A stretch of 52,713 nucleotides of DNA from an uncultured Bacillaceae bacterium (GCA_937983065.1 CALKAL010000066.1:1-52713), one strand, 5' to 3'. Shown: positions 32,288 through 41,190, numbered from the stretch's first letter. The notes: a model not told the origin generated them from the sequence alone. A program made the numbers and translations.

Positions 32288-33394
32288 TTATTTTTCTCTT
32301 TTATAAAATGGCGTTGGAACTATTTTTGCTTGCAGCGTTCTTTTTCTTACTTGAACTTGAAGCGTATCACCCATATTGGCATGTTTGGCATCAATTAATG
32401 CTAAACCTAAGTTTTTCCCTAGGGTAGGTGATTGAGTACCTGAAGTAATTGATCCTATCTTTTCATCATCTTTTAAAACATCGTAGCCTGTACGTGGAAT
32501 CCCTTTGTCAATCATTTCAATGCCGACAAGCTTCCGTTTAGGCCCGTTTAATTTTTCATCCTTTAAAACGTCTTTACCGATGAAGTTAACCTCTTTTTTA
32601 ACATTAACAGCAAAGCCTAATCCCGCTTCAATCGGTGTAATCTCCTCAGATAATTCCTGGCCGTATAAGGCTAAGTTCGCTTCAAATCTTAATGTATCTC
32701 GCGCACCTAAACCAACAGGAGCGACTCCTTCCTCTTTTCCAGCTTCTAAAATAGAATGCCATAGCGTAATGCCGTCATCTTTGTTTAAATAAATTTCAAA
32801 GCCGTCTTCTCCTGTATAACCTGTCCGTGAAATTAAAGCCCCGTGAGACAGTCCGTTTAATTTAATATCTTCTTTAAATTGAAACATTTTTATATCGTTT
32901 AAATTTTCGTCTGTAAGCTTTTGTAATATATTTTCTGCTTTAGGTCCTTGTAAAGCGAGAAGAGCATAATGATCCGATACGTTTTCAATCGTTACATCGT
33001 CAGTCGCATGTTTAACTAACCATTCATAATCTTTGTCCGTATTAGCCGCATTAACGACGAGTAAAAATTGATCATCTTTTAGTTTATAGACTAAAAAATC
33101 ATCAATCGCTCCCCCGTCTTCTTGACACATAATCGTATACTGAATTTTTCCAACTGTTAACTTCGAGACATCATTCGTTAACATCGTTTGCAAAAATGCT
33201 TCGCTTCCACTTCCAGAGACAATAATTTCCCCCATATGGGATACGTCAAAAAGACCCGCGTTATTTCGCGTTTGGTGGTGTTCTTCTTTAATACTCGAAA
33301 ATTGTACTGGTAAATCCCAGCCACCAAAATCAATCGTTTTTGCACCGTATTGTTCGTAAACAGGGTAAATCGGTGTTCGTTTTAATTCTCCCAT
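32288..33394 (-). CDS. gcvT: Aminomethyltransferase (glycine cleavage T protein)
   Basis: Transfers the methylene group from aminomethyl-lipoyl-H protein to tetrahydrofolate, releasing ammonia. It begins LKRTPIYPVYEQYGAKTIDFGGW. It has GLFDVSHMGEI (folate site), the catalytic-region YTIMCQEDGGAIDDFLVYK, ISRTGYTGEDGFEIY and GARDTLRFEANLALYGQE. It has 368 residues. It is the first gene of gcvT-gcvPA-gcvPB, behind a glycine riboswitch. gcvH and lpd are not in this window. Confidence 0.98.
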   Translation of the reverse strand: MGELKRTPIYPVYEQYGAKTIDFGGWDLPVQFSSIKEEHHQTRNNAGLFDVSHMGEIIVSGSGSEAFLQTMLTNDVSKLTVGKIQYTIMCQEDGGAIDDFLVYKLKDDQFLLVVNAANTDKDYEWLVKHATDDVTIENVSDHYALLALQGPKAENILQKLTDENLNDIKMFQFKEDIKLNGLSHGALISRTGYTGEDGFEIYLNKDDGITLWHSILEAGKEEGVAPVGLGARDTLRFEANLALYGQELSEEITPIEAGLGFAVNVKKEVNFIGKDVLKDEKLNGPKRKLVGIEMIDKGIPRTGYDVLKDDEKIGSITSGTQSPTLGKNLGLALIDAKHANMGDTLQVQVRKRTLQAKIVPTPFYKREK

Positions 33395-33423
33395 AAACAG
33401 CCCTCCATTTTTTAAACATATAA

Positions 33424-33459
33424 AAAAGAGAATACCAAAGTAAGCTTCGGAATTCTCTC
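33424..33459 (-). terminator. Riboswitch-linked terminator in the gcvT leader
   Basis: Stem AGAGAAT with ATTCTCT extended by CCAAAG/CTTCGG (one mismatch), followed on the minus strand by TTTTTTATATG. It lies directly between the second glycine aptamer and the gcvT ribosome site, as expected for a transcriptional ON switch. Confidence 0.85.
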
Positions 33460-33632
33460 TGTCCTGCCACCTGAAAGTTTCGTAATCGGATAGATTACTT
33501 GCATCTTTGGTGGTTCATCTAATGGATGAACGCTCTCCAGAGTTGCGTCAAACAAGAGTCTTTTTGCCTGAGAGATTCATACGAGTCGTATTTGCTCCGT
33601 CGGCGTCGAATTAAATCGCTCTCTCCCCTTGC
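33458..33632 (-). ncRNA. Tandem glycine riboswitch
   Basis: Minus-strand leader of the gcv operon. Aptamer 1 contains GCCGACGGAGCAA and CUCUCAGGCAAAAAGACUC. After a short linker with an imperfect hairpin (GUUCAUC/GAUGAAC), aptamer 2 contains CCACCAAAGAUGCAAG and UUUCAGGUGGCAGGACAGAG. The paired GCAA, UCAGG and GGACAGAG features are diagnostic for glycine aptamers. Glycine binding should prevent the downstream terminator and switch the cleavage system on. Confidence 0.95.
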
Positions 33633-33761
33633 TATCATTCGCATTATGATATTCATTTTTTTGTGCATAATAATTACTGTATCTCTGTCACATTATATCA
33701 TATGTGTTTTAAAAGTGAAATTCGAGAATCTCGTTATAGCAAGAGAGAGGAGTGTTTTATT

Positions 33762-35378
33762 GTGGGATTAATAATTAATGATCATGATTTTAAAAAATAT
33801 TATGAAAATCTTGATATGACATCTTCATCAGATTGGGAAACTTTCAAACAAGCATATACAATTAATCAATTAACCCTAAATGAAAAGGACGCCTTAACGA
33901 GCTTAAAGTTTTTACCTGACTTAACGTTAATGCCCCATCAAATGGATGCAGTGAAAAAAGTATTATTTGAAATGCATGGCAGAGCTATTTTAGCTGATGA
34001 AGTTGGACTTGGAAAAACAATTGAGGCTGGTGTTATTTTAAAAGAATTAATGATTAAAGGGTTAGTTGAAAAAGTTCTTATCCTTGTCCCTTCTTCATTA
34101 ATCCGCCAATGGGAAAATGAATTAAATAAAACGTTTTATATCCCAGCAAAAGCGAAACACCGTTCGTATCCATGGGCAGCTTACGATATTTGTATTTCAT
34201 CTATTGATTTAGCAAAAAAAGAACCCCATGCTTCAGAAATTTTAAACGAAAAATATGACATGATTATCGTTGATGAAGCCCATCGGTTAAAAAATCCGAA
34301 AACGAGAAACTACCAATTTGTTAAGCAAATCAAAGCTAACTATTGTTTACTTTTAACAGCGACCCCTATTCAAAACAAAATTGATGAAATTTATTATCTC
34401 ATGTCGATTGTTAGACCAGGCCTTCTAAAAGATAAAGCATCTTTTAAACGTCAAGTGAAAAAAGAAAATAGTAGTGAAAATAATGCTACACAACAGCTCA
34501 TTAAACAATCGATGATTCGAAATCGGCGTGTCGATACAAAATCAAATTGGACCGATCGGAATATTGAAACAATCCGCGTCAATTTTACAGAGGAGGAGCA
34601 AAGGTTTTATGATAAATTAAACACTTTAGGCTCAGATCATTCCTTTACATTATTAACGTTAAAAAGAGAGTTTTGCTCGAGCAGAGAAGCTTGTTATTTA
34701 ACGATCCAACAACAAAATTGGCGTGACGATACAAAAAAAGAATTAATGAGTGATATTGAAAAGCTTCCCCATCATGCGAAAGCTTTAGAAACGGTTGAAT
34801 TCGTTAAAAAAATAAATGATAAATGTATTATTTTTACCGAATATAAATCATCACAGCTCTATTTACAATGGCTCTTACACCAACATGGTATTTCTTCTGT
34901 AACTTATAACGGTAAATTTAGAAAGAGTAAAAAAGAATGGATGCTCCAATTGTTTAAAAATCAAGCGCAAGTTTTAATTGCAACCGATGCTGGTGGTGAG
35001 GGATTAAACTTACAATTTTGCAACCATATGATCCATTATGATCTGCCATGGAATCCGATGAAGCTTGAGCAGCGAATTGGTCGGATTCATAGATATGGTC
35101 AAGAAAAGGACGTCAATATATATTACATCGTGTTAAATAATACAATGGACGAACGAATATTGAATCTTTTATATAAAAAATTAGATTTATTCAAGCATGT
35201 CATTGGAGAGCTTGATCAAATATTAAGTCATTTAGGCATTCAAAGCATAGAAAAGGAAATCGAAGAAATCGTCCAGCAATCCAAATCAGAAAAAGAAGCA
35301 GAAATTAAAATGAACAATTTATTGTCCGTTATTACAGATGACGATTCGAGAGAGGATGTCATGAATGAATCAGGATGA
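33762..35378 (+). CDS. yqhH: SNF2/Rad54-type helicase YqhH
   Basis: Double-stranded-DNA-dependent ATPase of the SNF2 family. Motifs are the Q-like LMPHQMDAVKKV, Walker A DEVGLGKTIEAG, motif Ia ILVPSSLIRQWENE, DEAH box VDEAHRLKNP, motif III LTATPIQNK. The C-terminal lobe has IIFTEYKSSQ, ATDAGGEGLNLQ and LEQRIGRIHRYGQ. I take GTG 33762 (538 residues), seven bases after GAGAGGAG; the longer frame runs 33 codons upstream without a site. Its end overlaps yqhG by 14 bases, so the pair probably works together. The role is unknown. Confidence 0.93.
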   Translation: MGLIINDHDFKKYYENLDMTSSSDWETFKQAYTINQLTLNEKDALTSLKFLPDLTLMPHQMDAVKKVLFEMHGRAILADEVGLGKTIEAGVILKELMIKGLVEKVLILVPSSLIRQWENELNKTFYIPAKAKHRSYPWAAYDICISSIDLAKKEPHASEILNEKYDMIIVDEAHRLKNPKTRNYQFVKQIKANYCLLLTATPIQNKIDEIYYLMSIVRPGLLKDKASFKRQVKKENSSENNATQQLIKQSMIRNRRVDTKSNWTDRNIETIRVNFTEEEQRFYDKLNTLGSDHSFTLLTLKREFCSSREACYLTIQQQNWRDDTKKELMSDIEKLPHHAKALETVEFVKKINDKCIIFTEYKSSQLYLQWLLHQHGISSVTYNGKFRKSKKEWMLQLFKNQAQVLIATDAGGEGLNLQFCNHMIHYDLPWNPMKLEQRIGRIHRYGQEKDVNIYYIVLNNTMDERILNLLYKKLDLFKHVIGELDQILSHLGIQSIEKEIEEIVQQSKSEKEAEIKMNNLLSVITDDDSREDVMNESG

Positions 35379-36177
35379 AATTCATCACTTTCTTTATTCA
35401 TTTTTTACGAAAAGAAAGGCAAAGATTTTAAATAACGAGCAAGGTTTATTAACTGTTAAACTAACTGAAAAGCTCGATCAAAAATTAATGAATCGACCAT
35501 TTTATTGGCAATATGTTAAAAAGTTAGGCTATGAAGGGGATCCGATGACGATCACTTTCATTTCAAATAAAAATAGGAAAGAAGAAAAAGGTGAATGGAT
35601 TCACTTTGGCTCTCCTCGGTTAAACCAGCTCTTTCAAATGGTCATCGAGGATGGAGCCTATGCTGAGCTTTACGAACAAGTTAATTTACAACAATCAAAT
35701 ATTCCATTATATCCGTGGCATGTTTGTAATTTTATCGTCCGTTATAACGGCGCCTACGTAAATGATGAATTAATTAGTGTTGGAATTCTATTGACGAATG
35801 GAACGATGCGCTTTCAATGGATGGATGAAATAATCGATGAAAACTTCAGTGACAAAGTCCCTCATTATTGCTATAAAATACCGCCAATTATTTCAATCAA
35901 GCGAGCGAGCGATTTAATTTATCAAGAAATTGAACAGCGAATCTCTATGAGGTCAAAAGGATTCGAAAAAAAGTCCCTTGACCTTTATGAACGCGAGATT
36001 GAACTAATTGATCAGCTATTCCAAGAAAGAGATGAGCATTTTGACGAATCGACGAAAACAAATCATAAAGAGCAAATTTACAACCGGCTTTATCCTGAAG
36101 TAAAGCTGCTAATTATTAATAGCGGATTATTTTATTTATCGAAACAATTAACGGAAAAGTTACTCACAGTCCATTAA
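35365..36177 (+). CDS. yqhG: YqhG family protein
   Basis: 270-residue soluble protein translated from an ATG inside the last codons of yqhH. The family pattern includes MNRPFYWQYVKKLGYEGDPMT, IHFGSPRLNQLFQ, YPWHVCNFIVRYNGAYVNDEL and a C-terminal helical region with many Glu and Lys. No enzymatic motif is visible and the function is unknown. The tight coupling with the SNF2 helicase suggests a partner or loading factor; this is inference. Confidence 0.88.
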   Translation: MNQDEIHHFLYSFFTKRKAKILNNEQGLLTVKLTEKLDQKLMNRPFYWQYVKKLGYEGDPMTITFISNKNRKEEKGEWIHFGSPRLNQLFQMVIEDGAYAELYEQVNLQQSNIPLYPWHVCNFIVRYNGAYVNDELISVGILLTNGTMRFQWMDEIIDENFSDKVPHYCYKIPPIISIKRASDLIYQEIEQRISMRSKGFEKKSLDLYEREIELIDQLFQERDEHFDESTKTNHKEQIYNRLYPEVKLLIINSGLFYLSKQLTEKLLTVH

Positions 36178-36208
36178 AATTTAAAAAAGTTTAATCGGTA
36201 GAAAACAA

Positions 36209-36258
36209 AAATAACTCCTCGATTTTTGACTATTTATCAAAAATCGAGGAGTTATTCA
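36209..36258 (+). terminator. Bidirectional terminator between yqhG and aroK
   Basis: A 19-bp perfect inverted repeat (36211-36229 with 36238-36256, ATAACTCCTCGATTTTTGA and its complement) with an eight-base loop. T-rich ends on both strands fit termination of yqhG and aroK, which converge here. Confidence 0.8.
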
Positions 36259-36313
36259 ATTTTTGTGAAAAAATCTCATATTTTCAATCTGTTGACAATG
36301 ATTGATACATCCT

Positions 36314-36808
36314 TTATAAATTGAGGTAAGTTACAATTTTCTCTACGATGTCATCAACGTGTTCATCTTTAAGCTTTAAATGAATATCAGCTATATGTTC
36401 ATAATGGGTTCTTCTTTTTTCATACAGTTCCTTTCTTTCTACGCTTTGTCCTTTCCATAATGGGCGTGATTGATCTTGAGCTAATCGTTTCATAATGATC
36501 TCAAAAGGGACATCTAACCAAATCACTGTACACCGCTTCAAGTAGTTTATATTTTCATTCTTTAAAACGATACCGCCTCCAGTAGCAATAACCGCTTCTT
36601 TTAAAGGCAACTTTTTTAATATGTCCGATTCCATCAATCTAAATTGATTTTCGCCGTACGTATCAAAAATCGTCGGAATGGACATCTCATAAGTTGTTTC
36701 AATTAAATGATCGGTATCGTAAAAAGGAATATTTAATTTAGAACTTAGCTGTTTTCCTATCGTCGTTTTTCCTGAAGCCATAAAACCGACTAAAGCAATT
36801 GATTTCAA
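36314..36808 (-). CDS. aroK: Shikimate kinase
   Basis: Phosphorylates shikimate at the 3-hydroxyl with ATP. It has the Walker A GFMASGKTTIGKQ (8-20), shikimate-binding DTDHLIE, the arginine-bearing FRLMESDILKKLP, GGGIVLKNENI and the lid segment RPLWKG. It has 164 residues. It is divergent from comGA with only 37 bp between the reading frames, so the promoters of both must overlap or lie inside genes. In B. subtilis this position is filled by the sin and tasA genes. Confidence 0.96.
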   Translation of the reverse strand: MKSIALVGFMASGKTTIGKQLSSKLNIPFYDTDHLIETTYEMSIPTIFDTYGENQFRLMESDILKKLPLKEAVIATGGGIVLKNENINYLKRCTVIWLDVPFEIIMKRLAQDQSRPLWKGQSVERKELYEKRRTHYEHIADIHLKLKDEHVDDIVEKIVTYLNL

Positions 36809-36845
36809 GTTTGTTCACCACCAAAGCAAAGGAGTGTTGATCAGT

Positions 36846-37850
36846 GTGTTTAATCCTGAACAATTATCGAACACGATTTTAAAAGATGCGATTAAACGAA
36901 GAACAACTGATATTCATTTTACACCAACTGACAAGACAGTAGGAATTTATTTTCGAATAAACGGTTATCGATGGTTTTATAAAGAAATTGCGTTTAAACA
37001 TTATCAATCCCTTTTAAGCTACTATAAATTCAATTCTGGAATGGATATCGCAGAAAAATTTATTCCTCAAAACGGAACACTAACTTTTGAAGCGGACAAT
37101 CAAAAATATTATTTACGTTTATCGACACTGCCGACAAATCTAAATGAAAGTTTAGCTATCCGATTACTTTCTACTAATTTTTTTCCTCAATTGAAGGACT
37201 TATTTCTTTTTCAAGATCAAGCTGACACATTAATGAAATGGATGGAAGCACGGGCTGGCATTATTTTGACGACAGGGCCGACTGGGTCAGGTAAAACTTC
37301 TACGATGTATGCCCTCATTAAGGAAGCGACAGAACGCCACGGTTATCAAGCGATTACGCTAGAAGATCCTGTTGAGCATCCAATCCGAAATTTATTACAA
37401 GTTCAAGTTAATGAAAAAACTGGCTTTGACTATCATGTTGGACTTAAAGCCGCTTTAAGACATGACCCAGATATGATTATGATCGGTGAAATTAGGGATG
37501 AGAACACGGCAAAATTTGCATTTCGAGCAGCTTTTACAGGCCATTTAGTTTTAAGTACGGTCCATGCTAAAAATGCTTTCGGTACGATTTTTAGATTACG
37601 TGAAATGGGTATTAAAGATGTTGATATGAAAGAAGCGATCATCGGAATTTGCTCTCAGCAGTTAATTTTAACAAACCAAAACGTTAAAAAACAGATACGG
37701 GGAAGAGCCGCCATCGCCGAATTATTAACAGGAGATCACTTACTTAAAGCAATTGACGGCTTTCCTCCCCATCAACATGCTGATTATGAAACATTCGAAC
37801 ACTTAAGGGGAAAAGCACATGCGCTCGGTTATATACCAGCTACGAGCTAA
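36846..37850 (+). CDS. comGA: Competence secretion ATPase ComGA
   Basis: Cytoplasmic traffic ATPase that drives assembly of the competence pseudopilus for DNA uptake. It has Walker A GPTGSGKTSTMYAL, the Asp box TLEDPVEHP, Walker B PDMIMIGEIRDENTA and the His box AAFTGHLVLSTVHAKN. I take GTG 36846 (334 residues), about ten bases after AAAGGAG; the GTG at 36834 overlaps that site. It overlaps comGB by 32 bases. ComK control is expected, but I could not find convincing paired ComK boxes. Confidence 0.96.
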   Translation: MFNPEQLSNTILKDAIKRRTTDIHFTPTDKTVGIYFRINGYRWFYKEIAFKHYQSLLSYYKFNSGMDIAEKFIPQNGTLTFEADNQKYYLRLSTLPTNLNESLAIRLLSTNFFPQLKDLFLFQDQADTLMKWMEARAGIILTTGPTGSGKTSTMYALIKEATERHGYQAITLEDPVEHPIRNLLQVQVNEKTGFDYHVGLKAALRHDPDMIMIGEIRDENTAKFAFRAAFTGHLVLSTVHAKNAFGTIFRLREMGIKDVDMKEAIIGICSQQLILTNQNVKKQIRGRAAIAELLTGDHLLKAIDGFPPHQHADYETFEHLRGKAHALGYIPATS

Positions 37851-38865
37851 AAAGAAAACGATACCACTTAAAGAGCAAATTCAATTTCTGAATCGTTTAA
37901 TCAAGCTTTTAGAAAAAAATTATACGTTTAAAAAGACCCTTGAATTAATGACTTATGATCCGCAGTTCTCTAAATTAGCAACTTCATTCCTTCATTTACT
38001 ACATGATGGTTCAACCGTCGAAGATAGTTTTAGAAAATTAAAATTTGACTCTACCGTTATTGCATATATGTATTTCACGAAGGAATCGGGACAAATGTTA
38101 AATCAAATTAAAAACTGTAATCAAATCCTATCAATGCGAGAAAAGTTGCAGGATAAACTAAAGAAAATTATCCGCTATCCAACTTTTCTAATCATAATAA
38201 GTGTGTTTCTCTTTATCATGATGTCTTCTTACTTATTTCCACTTTATACAAATACTTTTTATCAAATGGAACATAACGGAGCATTAACGTTTTTTTACAC
38301 TGTAGATTCTATTTTTAAAGCTTTCATGATAACTATTCTTATTTTGATGGTAATTGGAATGATCACATACTTCGTTATTTATAAAAACCTTTCCCTCGAA
38401 AATAAAATAAAGTGGATCAATAACATTCCGATTGTATCGAATATGTTTCGGTTATTTACGAGTATGCAGTTGGCTTATCATATCGCGTCTATTTTGCAAA
38501 ATGGAAGAACGATAAAAGAGACTTTAACCATTATTACTAAGCAGCAGGAACTTAAAGTGCTACAGCTTTATTCAAAAAAGATGATAAGTGTTTTAGCTGA
38601 TGGAAAATCATTGTTCGACTCTGTTGCGGGACTTTCTTTAATTGAAAATGATTTAAAACAGTTAATAAGACGAGCCGATCAGGATGGCACATTGTTAAGC
38701 GATTTACAAGCGTATTCAACATTATTATTAGATACGATTGAGCAGAAATTTAAACGACTTCTTTTCATCATTCAACCTACTCTTTATTCAATCATTGGGC
38801 TTTTCATATTGCTCATTTATTTCTTCGCTTTATTTCCAATGTTTCAACTCATTCAATATTTATGA
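37819..38865 (+). CDS. comGB: Competence pseudopilus membrane protein ComGB
   Basis: Polytopic GspF/PilC-type inner-membrane platform protein. It has two T2SS-F domains, the first around LLEKNYTFKKTLELM to YFTKESGQMLNQI and the second around MQLAYHIASILQNGRTIKETL. Membrane helices lie near 116-138, 160-190 and 325-345. It has 348 residues. The start is ATG 37819 inside comGA, with AGGGGA upstream. Confidence 0.95.
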   Translation: MRSVIYQLRAKKKTIPLKEQIQFLNRLIKLLEKNYTFKKTLELMTYDPQFSKLATSFLHLLHDGSTVEDSFRKLKFDSTVIAYMYFTKESGQMLNQIKNCNQILSMREKLQDKLKKIIRYPTFLIIISVFLFIMMSSYLFPLYTNTFYQMEHNGALTFFYTVDSIFKAFMITILILMVIGMITYFVIYKNLSLENKIKWINNIPIVSNMFRLFTSMQLAYHIASILQNGRTIKETLTIITKQQELKVLQLYSKKMISVLADGKSLFDSVAGLSLIENDLKQLIRRADQDGTLLSDLQAYSTLLLDTIEQKFKRLLFIIQPTLYSIIGLFILLIYFFALFPMFQLIQYL

Positions 38866-38880
38866 AAGGTGATGTTAACT

Positions 38881-39189
38881 ATGATAAAAAATGAACGTGC
38901 ATTTACACTAGTTGAGATGTTAATTGTCCTTCTCGTTATTTCAGTCTTACTATTACTAACGATACCTAATATAACGAAAAACAATGCGGTCATTAATGAT
39001 AAAGGGTGTGAAGCTTATATTGAAGTTGTCCAAACTCAAGTTGAACTTTATAAGCTTGAAACGGGTAATGTTCCTGAAAATATCGATGATTTAATTGAAC
39101 TTGAGTATATTACTCGGGATACATGCCCAGATGGTAGTACAAGCTTAGAAATTATTGGAGGACGTGTGGGAATCGCAAATGGCAATTGA
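38881..39189 (+). CDS. comGC: Major competence pseudopilin ComGC
   Basis: Main structural subunit of the transformation pseudopilus. The prepilin signal ERAFTLVEMLIVLLVISVLLLL carries the peptidase site before Phe and the Glu at +5. It has two cysteines (CEAYIE and RDTCPDG), which can form the internal disulfide. It has 102 residues from ATG 38881, after AAAGGTGA; the frame is open four codons further upstream. Confidence 0.95.
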   Translation: MIKNERAFTLVEMLIVLLVISVLLLLTIPNITKNNAVINDKGCEAYIEVVQTQVELYKLETGNVPENIDDLIELEYITRDTCPDGSTSLEIIGGRVGIANGN

Positions 39190-39634
39190 TTTAAAACAAA
39201 ATGCATCAAAGGGATTTACTTTAGTTGAACTACTTATAACGCTCACAATCGTTTTAGTCATCCTGCATTTTTCCATCACACAAATTAACCATGTAAATGA
39301 GGAACAAACTTTCGAACAGTTTATCGATACGTTACAAAGAGATGTGTTTGCTATGCAGCAATATACGATAACGACACGGGAAATGTTGTCACTTCATTTT
39401 AATAATAGTGAGCATTATTACGTCATATATAAATCACCTTTAGAGCCAGAATTAATTCGCCGTTATTATGATCCGAATATAAAACTTAATTTTACAACAT
39501 TAGAAAATCCCGTTCGATTTCAGCTAAGTGGAAATATTATAAATCCTGGAAGAATATTAGCTACTTATTTTAACGATAAATACGAAATAATATTTCCGTT
39601 AGGCAAAGGAAGATTTTATGTTCAAAAAATTTGA
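39179..39634 (+). CDS. comGD: Competence pseudopilin ComGD
   Basis: Minor pseudopilin with the N-terminal cleavage and helix segment KGFTLVELLITLTIVLVILHF. I take ATG 39179 (151 residues), overlapping the comGC end by 11 bases. The frame extends to a TTG at 39155, where GGAGG would be too close to the start, so the exact start is uncertain. The C-terminal half is beta-rich and weakly conserved. Confidence 0.9.
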   Translation: MAIDLKQNASKGFTLVELLITLTIVLVILHFSITQINHVNEEQTFEQFIDTLQRDVFAMQQYTITTREMLSLHFNNSEHYYVIYKSPLEPELIRRYYDPNIKLNFTTLENPVRFQLSGNIINPGRILATYFNDKYEIIFPLGKGRFYVQKI

Positions 39635-39962
39635 CAGCGGCTTTATCCTTCTTGACTTATTATTAGCTTTAAGCTGTTTAATAATCATAACCACTTTCTT
39701 TTACCCTTTTATCCAGGATATCATTAAACAGTTCCAGAATAGTGAAATGAAATTATTAGCCGAAGAAATTATGTTTGAAGAAATCATTGAAAATGGCGAC
39801 CGGGATACTTACCCGCATACTTATACTGTTCAAATCGATGGATATGAATTTCATTTAAGCTTTGAAATTGAAAAAAATCATTTAGCCACATGTATTGAAT
39901 GGTATAATGCAAAATCTAATTTAGAAAGTATGTGTCATTATGTACCAGATTTTATCCAATGA
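39618..39962 (+). CDS. comGE: Competence pseudopilin ComGE
   Basis: Minor pseudopilin. The sequence FDSGFILLDLLLALSCLIIITTFF has a prepilin-like cleavage site after Gly and an acidic residue (Asp) at +5. It has 114 residues and overlaps comGD by 17 bases; AAAGGA lies eight bases before the ATG. It is assigned mainly by operon position and the N-terminal helix. Confidence 0.87.
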   Translation: MFKKFDSGFILLDLLLALSCLIIITTFFYPFIQDIIKQFQNSEMKLLAEEIMFEEIIENGDRDTYPHTYTVQIDGYEFHLSFEIEKNHLATCIEWYNAKSNLESMCHYVPDFIQ

Positions 39963-40380
39963 TAAAGGATATACATTATTATCGTTGCTTTTTTCATTGT
40001 CCATCCTCTTTATAATATCGCCATTAACGATCTATTTAATTAAACCGATAAATGATTTGAGCCAAGCAAATTATTTCCCTTACTATGAAATGAATCAATT
40101 TAAATTTTTTATACAAAACGAATTAAATCAATCAGAAAATATCGAACTAAACCAAAATAAAATTCATTTTCACCGTGCGGATAAAACAACCGTTACTATT
40201 GAAATTTATAACGATCAAATTAGAAGACGTGTCAATCATTCGGGTCATGAAATATTAATTCGTAATGTTCAAGAGCTCTTTGTGAATCGAATCAATGATT
40301 ATTATTTTGAAATAACGATAATTAGAGGGGATGGATATGAACAAAAGCAATATTACTACTTTAAAAATAAATCAAGATGA
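39940..40380 (+). CDS. comGF: Competence pseudopilus protein ComGF
   Basis: Membrane-associated pseudopilus component. The N-terminal segment DKGYTLLSLLFSLSILFIISPLTIYLI resembles a prepilin helix but lacks Glu at +5. The C-terminal part (FFIQNELNQSENIELNQNKIHFHR and VQELFVNR) fits the ComGF family. It has 146 residues and overlaps both neighbours. Confidence 0.9.
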   Translation: MYQILSNDKGYTLLSLLFSLSILFIISPLTIYLIKPINDLSQANYFPYYEMNQFKFFIQNELNQSENIELNQNKIHFHRADKTTVTIEIYNDQIRRRVNHSGHEILIRNVQELFVNRINDYYFEITIIRGDGYEQKQYYYFKNKSR

Positions 40381-40720
40381 ACGCGGAGTCCTTTTACCTT
40401 ATATATTGTTTATTATGATCATCATCTCTTCTTTTATCGTCACTAGCTACGATAAAATAGCATTTAATATTGAGCAGGAGCAATTAATTGAAGAGCAACG
40501 AGTTATCCAAAATATAATCGAATTGTCCATATACGATTTTATAACGGTAAAAGATGAATTAGACATCTCTTCAACGCCGAGTCATATTACGTTTTCTTAT
40601 AAACACGGGTACAGTACAGTGGAATATTATTTTATTACAGAAACAGAAATTCAATTATCTATCCGAGCAATTAGTAACGAAGGAATGTCCCATAATTTTC
40701 GAACGTTATTAAGTGCATAA
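40337..40720 (+). CDS. comGG: Competence pseudopilus protein ComGG
   Basis: Last gene of the comG operon. One N-terminal membrane helix (ERGVLLPYILFIMIIISSFIV) follows a short basic or polar leader, and the rest is soluble. It has 127 residues from ATG 40337, which sits six bases after AGAGGGG; its start is inside comGF (44-base overlap). Sequence conservation in this family is low, so the call rests on position, size and topology. Confidence 0.85.
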   Translation: MNKSNITTLKINQDERGVLLPYILFIMIIISSFIVTSYDKIAFNIEQEQLIEEQRVIQNIIELSIYDFITVKDELDISSTPSHITFSYKHGYSTVEYYFITETEIQLSIRAISNEGMSHNFRTLLSA

Positions 40721-40827
40721 ATTAACTATAATTATTCCACAATATATAATGTTTATGTTATGCTAATCATTAGAGACTTAAGCGAACGTTGAATGACATA
40801 ATTCATCGCTTTGTCTAACGTCATAAA

Positions 40828-40841
40828 ATGTTCATGAACAT
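40828..40841. promoter_or_regulatory. Perfect 14-bp palindrome upstream of the yqgY promoter
   Basis: ATGTTCATGAACAT is its own reverse complement and ends three bases before the -35 of the yqgY promoter. It could be an operator for a dimeric regulator. I do not recognise the regulator. Confidence 0.35.
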
Positions 40842-40844
40842 TCA

Positions 40845-40873
40845 TTTACATTGTCAAAGTTATTGGATATAAT
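40845..40873 (+). promoter_or_regulatory. SigA promoter of yqgY
   Basis: TTTACA (40845-40850) and TATAAT (40868-40873) with a 17-base spacer, in the 190-bp comGG-yqgY gap. I see no clear terminator for comG in this gap. Confidence 0.75.
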
Positions 40874-40910
40874 AGCGTTGACAAGTTCCGGCAAGAAGGA
40901 GGAAAAAACA

Positions 40911-41153
40911 ATGGATCGTGTATTTCGTGGTCTAGCTTTTTGGACTGGAATTTTTACAGTTATGTTTTATGTAGGAGATATGCTTGAACTCTCACTACTC
41001 TTCTTAGCGCAAACAATTTTCTTTTTAGGGATAGGGTACTTAAATCTGTCCGAACGTCTTTATATGTATATTTTCGGCGCTTATCTAACTGTTTTCATGA
41101 TCGGATTTACTTATTATGTAACATTTATTTTAGAACCTGGTTTTGCACACTAA
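40911..41153 (+). CDS. yqgY: DUF2626 membrane protein YqgY
   Basis: 80-residue protein beginning MDRVFRGLAFWTGIFTVMFYVGD, with three hydrophobic helices and the motif GYLNLSERLYMYIFGAYLTVFMIGFTYY. Start, length and sequence match the DUF2626 family (YqgY of B. subtilis, about 81 residues). ATG 40911 follows AAGGAGG; the open frame begins 20 codons earlier without support. The function is unknown. Confidence 0.88.
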   Translation: MDRVFRGLAFWTGIFTVMFYVGDMLELSLLFLAQTIFFLGIGYLNLSERLYMYIFGAYLTVFMIGFTYYVTFILEPGFAH

Positions 41154-41154
41154 T

Positions 41155-41187
41155 AAAAAGATGACTCAATGTAGAGTCATCTTTTTA
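41155..41187 (+). terminator. Bidirectional terminator between yqgY and yqgX
   Basis: Stem AAAAAGATGACTC with GAGTCATCTTTTT, loop AATGTA, between converging genes. Confidence 0.8.
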
Positions 41188-41190
41188 TTT

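Noticed and set aside
36720..36845. ComK boxes for comGA
   Set aside because: One weak AAAA-N5-TATT match inside aroK was found but no second box at a proper spacing.
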